This document shows, in pieces, positions 61,649 to 64,000 of a stretch of 64,000 bases of DNA (position 1 is the first letter of the stretch; every line of letters starts with the position of its first letter). Position numbers and translations under genes: made by a program. Origin of the DNA: Bradyrhizobium sp. Y36 (GTDB lineage Bacteria; Pseudomonadota; Alphaproteobacteria; Rhizobiales; Xanthobacteraceae); contig NZ_NWTI01000028.1 of assembly GCF_002531575.1 (NCBI RefSeq), positions 36,046-100,045 of the forward strand, given 5' to 3'. The notes beneath the pieces are model-generated. The model was given only the letters and a program-made list of their open reading frames with translations. It did no database searches and had not been told where the DNA came from.

Positions 61649-62907
61649 CCCGTGCGGCGGAAGATCACGCTGGCATTCACCCCGCCGAAGCCGAAACCGT
61701 TGGAGATGGCGTGTTGCATCGGCATTGGCCGCGCCTGGCCTGCGACGATGTCGATGCCGTCAGCGCCCGCATCGGGGTCCTCCAGATTGAGCGTCGGCGG
61801 GGCGATTTGGTCACGCAGGGCGAGCACGGTGAAGATCGCCTCCAGGCCGCCGGCGGCGCCGAGCAGATGGCCGGTGGCGGATTTGGTCGCGCTCACCGCG
61901 ATGCCGCGATTGCGGCCGAACAGCGCGGCGATCGCGCCGAGCTCGCTCTCGTCGCCGGCCGGCGTCGAGGTCGCATGTGCGTTCAGATGCTGCAGATCCG
62001 CGGGCGCGAGCCTGGCCTGCCGGAGCGCGATCTCCATGGCGCGGCGGGCGCCCTCGCCATCGGGCGGGCCCGACGTCATGTGATAGGCGTCCGCGGTGGT
62101 GCCGTAGCCGACGATCTCCGCGATTGGCGTCGCGCCGCGCGCTAGCGCGTGCTCGCGCTCTTCAACCACCAGGATTCCGGCACCTTCGCCCATGACAAAA
62201 CCGTCGCGCTTGCGATCGAACGGGCGAGAGGCGCGCGCGGGCTCGTCGTTGAATCCGCTCGACAGTGCGCGGGCCGCGGCAAAGCCGCCGAGGCTGACGA
62301 TGTCGATGCAGGCCTCCGCGCCGCCGCAGATCGCGACGTCGGCTTCGCCCGCGCGGATCATGCGCGCGGCGTCGCCGATCGCCTGCACGCCAGCGGCGCA
62401 TGCGGTGACCGGCGTGCCCAGCGCGCCCTTGTAGCCGTATTTGATCGAGACGTGGCCGGCGGCGAGATTGGCGAGGAAGGAGGGAATCGTGAACGGCGAA
62501 AGCCGGCGTGCGCCGCGCTGCTCGGTGATGCGCACCGCCTCCGCCATCGCCGGGAAACCGCCGACGCCCGAGGCGATGATCGTTGCCGTGCGCTCCTGCG
62601 CGCTTGCATCCTGCGGGGCCCATTTGGCCTGCGCGACCGCTTCGGCCGTCGCGAGCAGGGCGAACAGGATGAAGCGGTCCATCTTGCGCTGGTCTTTTGG
62701 TGCGGCGGCCTCCGCAGGATCGAAACCGCCCTCGGAATCATCGGCCTTGTCGGGCACGCGGCCGGCAATCCGTGCCGGCAGCGCCTGTGCCCATTCGGGC
62801 AGGGGACGTAGCCCGCTCTGACCGGCCAGCAGCCGGCGCCAGGTCAGTTCGACACCGCAAGCCAGCGGCGACACCGCGCCCATTCCCGTCACGACGATCC
62901 GACGCAT
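61645..62907 (-). CDS. Beta-ketoacyl-ACP synthase, FabF-like
   Basis: A 420-residue condensing enzyme. The catalytic cysteine is in VTACAAGVQAIGDA, the first histidine in HLNAHATSTPAGD and the second in ATKSATGHLLGAAGG, giving the Cys-His-His triad of elongating KAS II. It is not next to acpP, fabG or fabD, which suggests a second KAS outside the main fatty-acid operon. It follows the HxlR gene by 3 nt, so its expression is probably controlled by that regulator. Confidence 0.93.
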   Translation of the reverse strand: MRRIVVTGMGAVSPLACGVELTWRRLLAGQSGLRPLPEWAQALPARIAGRVPDKADDSEGGFDPAEAAAPKDQRKMDRFILFALLATAEAVAQAKWAPQDASAQERTATIIASGVGGFPAMAEAVRITEQRGARRLSPFTIPSFLANLAAGHVSIKYGYKGALGTPVTACAAGVQAIGDAARMIRAGEADVAICGGAEACIDIVSLGGFAAARALSSGFNDEPARASRPFDRKRDGFVMGEGAGILVVEEREHALARGATPIAEIVGYGTTADAYHMTSGPPDGEGARRAMEIALRQARLAPADLQHLNAHATSTPAGDESELGAIAALFGRNRGIAVSATKSATGHLLGAAGGLEAIFTVLALRDQIAPPTLNLEDPDAGADGIDIVAGQARPMPMQHAISNGFGFGGVNASVIFRRTG

Positions 62908-62910
62908 GTT

Positions 62911-63426
62911 TCAGTCTCCCGCCGGCACGACGGCCGGGTTCATGGCCTTGAGCGAAGCGATGCGGCGACGCATTCCGCGGCTGGCACGCGGCCCGGCAAT
63001 CGCGACCGTGTTGGCGAGCGTGATGGGCTGCTTGCTGCTGGCGTCGACGACCACGGGATCGAGCGGGCGGACGTCGTCGCGGCTCGCCAGCAGAATGGCT
63101 TCGCCCCCCGGCGCGAGATGCCTGTTGCCCCAGGCCAGCAGCGCCACGACGACGGGAAAGAAATCCCGCGCCTTGTCCGTCAGCACATATTCGTAACGCG
63201 GCGGCCGCTCAAGATAGCGGCGGCGCACGAACATGCCGCTCTCGGTGAGATGGGCAAGCCGCCGCGACAGGATGTTCGGCGCGATGCCGAGGTTTTGCGA
63301 GAACTCGTCGAACTTCGTCGCGCCCTGAAACGCATCGCGCAGGATCAAAATGCTCCACCATTCGCCGACCGTCTCCACGGCGCGGCCGACCGGGCATTCC
63401 AGGATTGAGGGCGATTTGGGCTGCAT
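62911..63426 (-). CDS. HxlR-family transcriptional regulator
   Basis: A 171-residue protein with the HxlR winged helix: CPVGRAVETVGEWWSILILRDAFQGATKFDEFSQNLGIAPNILSRRLAHLTESGMFVRRRY, then YEYVLTDKARDFFPVVVALLAWGNRH. The C-terminal 60 residues are extra and polar. It uses the ATG at 63426. Cys11 near the start is the residue through which some HxlR proteins sense oxidants or aldehydes. A dyad upstream at 63445-63467 is a likely operator. It is the first gene of the run to 60025. Confidence 0.9.
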   Translation of the reverse strand: MQPKSPSILECPVGRAVETVGEWWSILILRDAFQGATKFDEFSQNLGIAPNILSRRLAHLTESGMFVRRRYLERPPRYEYVLTDKARDFFPVVVALLAWGNRHLAPGGEAILLASRDDVRPLDPVVVDASSKQPITLANTVAIAGPRASRGMRRRIASLKAMNPAVVPAGD

Positions 63427-63444
63427 GGCGGGGAGGTTAGGGTA

Positions 63445-63467
63445 GTTACTTGCAAAATGCAAGTGAC
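63445..63467. promoter_or_regulatory. Candidate HxlR operator
   Basis: GTTACTTGCA-AAA-TGCAAGTGAC, 10-bp arms with one mismatch, 19-41 bp before the HxlR start. It resembles the dyads bound by HxlR proteins and suggests self-regulation of the operon. Confidence 0.7.
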
Positions 63468-63552
63468 TGGTGAAGTGCTGGTTGTTTGAGCAAGAGTGCG
63501 GTGAGAATACAGAGGCAGGTGGTAGGTATGTTGAGGCCGCGTCCCGACGGCT

Positions 63553-63690
63553 CTCGTGCCCCGGACGCAGCGCAGCGCTCCTTCAGCGGTGCGCTGCAGA
63601 GCCGGGGCCTATGTTGCCGATCTCCGGGTGTCGCGTGGGTCCCGGCTCTGCGCAGCAGCGTTGCACGCTGCAGCGCGTCCGGGATACGAG
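63553..63690. repeat. Palindromic repeat, family D, copy 2
   Basis: It opens with CTCGTGCCCCGGACGCAGCG and closes with GCGTCCGGGATACGAG, with inner arms around GAGCCGGG and CCCGGCTC. First of three repeats in a row in a stretch without genes. Confidence 0.8.
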
Positions 63691-63713
63691 GAAGGGAGCG
63701 CCGCACTTTCCTC

Positions 63714-63793
63714 CGTCATTGCGAGCGCAGCGAAGCAATCCAGACTGTTTCCGCGGAGGGCTTCTGAATTGCTTCGCTGCGCTCGCAATGACG
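63714..63793. repeat. Palindromic repeat, family F
   Basis: It opens with CGTCATTGCGAGCGCAGCGA and closes with TCGCTGCGCTCGCAATGACG; the middle pairs AAGCAAT with ATTGCTT. Confidence 0.82.
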
Positions 63794-63825
63794 ATGAGGG
63801 GACAGTGGGCGCCTAACTCACCAAT

Positions 63826-63947
63826 GTCGTCCCTGCGAACGCAGGGACCCATAACCACAGGAAGGAGTTTGGCGAAGACTGCTCGTTGTCGGTACTGACA
63901 CCGGGCTCTCTCGATGGATCACCCGGTATGGGTCCCTGCGTTCGCAC
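63826..63947. repeat. Palindromic repeat, family G
   Basis: GTCCCTGCGAACGCAGGGAC near the left and TATGGGTCCCTGCGTTCG near the right form long opposing arms. It ends exactly at the possible transposase tail. With the two repeats before it, this explains most of the gene-free stretch 63468-63946. Confidence 0.75.
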
Positions 63948-64000
63948 TAGGTAGTGGACTCAAACCTAGCCCATAGACGGGTGGCGGCGAGCAGAACGGC
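63947..64000 (-). CDS. Possible IS5-like transposase C-terminus (partial)
   Basis: The last 54 bases read on the minus strand as 17 codons plus TAG: AVLLAATRLWARFESTT. This looks like the end of an IS5-family transposase, which often ends in a helix with a W.R pattern. It is cut by the window edge, so the call rests on a very short stretch and could be chance. Confidence 0.4.
   Translation of the reverse strand, partial: AVLLAATRLWARFESTT

Overview
This 64 kb, GC-rich window looks like chromosomal core sequence of a Bradyrhizobium-type alphaproteobacterium. The main reasons are a Rieske gene followed by one reading frame that fuses cytochrome b to cytochrome c1 (the fbcFH arrangement known from Bradyrhizobium japonicum), a fused TrpE-TrpG anthranilate synthase behind a Trp leader peptide, a CcrM-type GANTC methyltransferase, the smc/dsbA/DUF721/mutY neighbourhood usual in Rhizobiales, and many intergenic palindromic repeats. 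No tRNA, rRNA, CRISPR array or complete insertion sequence was seen. A possible transposase tail runs off the right edge.

Layout. 1-4 kb: an unknown membrane-anchored protein cut by the left edge, a HAD hydrolase overlapping hemF, then queE and trmL, all on the minus strand. 4.2-6.9 kb: the cytochrome bc1 operon with a strong terminator. 7.1-11.4 kb: a dienelactone hydrolase, a secreted unknown, the trpL attenuator with trpE(G), and apt. 11.4-16.6 kb (minus): a GIY-YIG-like protein, two adjacent ParA-like ATPases, an M48 protease with LemA, and an Rsm22-like methyltransferase. 16.7-22.9 kb: smc, a DsbA-like thioredoxin, a DciA-like protein, and divergent mutY. 22.9-29.4 kb: a diguanylate cyclase and small-molecule enzymes with a LysR regulator. 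29.5-34.9 kb: heme oxygenase and bacteriophytochrome, which together form a light sensor, then a chemoreceptor.

34.9-42.4 kb: a GST, ccrM with a dense cluster of its own GANTC sites at the start codon, a zinc metallopeptidase behind an unusual operator-like array, moaB, a MarR-GNAT fusion behind a 56-bp inverted repeat, a GT2-like protein and an RMD1/DUF155 protein. 42.4-49.6 kb: a four-gene minus-strand operon that reads phosphoketolase, acetate kinase, a large PhoU-like protein, and a PPDK-like protein that stops after the phosphohistidine domain. This is the best candidate here for an undescribed system. 49.8-60 kb: a radical SAM protein, VOC protein, RNase HII, membrane glycosyltransferase, UDG, ETF-ubiquinone oxidoreductase, TPR protein and ispE. 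60-63.5 kb (minus): an HxlR regulator, ketoacyl synthase, LysE-type exporter and alpha/beta hydrolase that look co-transcribed. The last 550 bp is a stack of palindromic repeats.

All calls come from reading the sequence and translations. No database search, folding program or gene finder was run.
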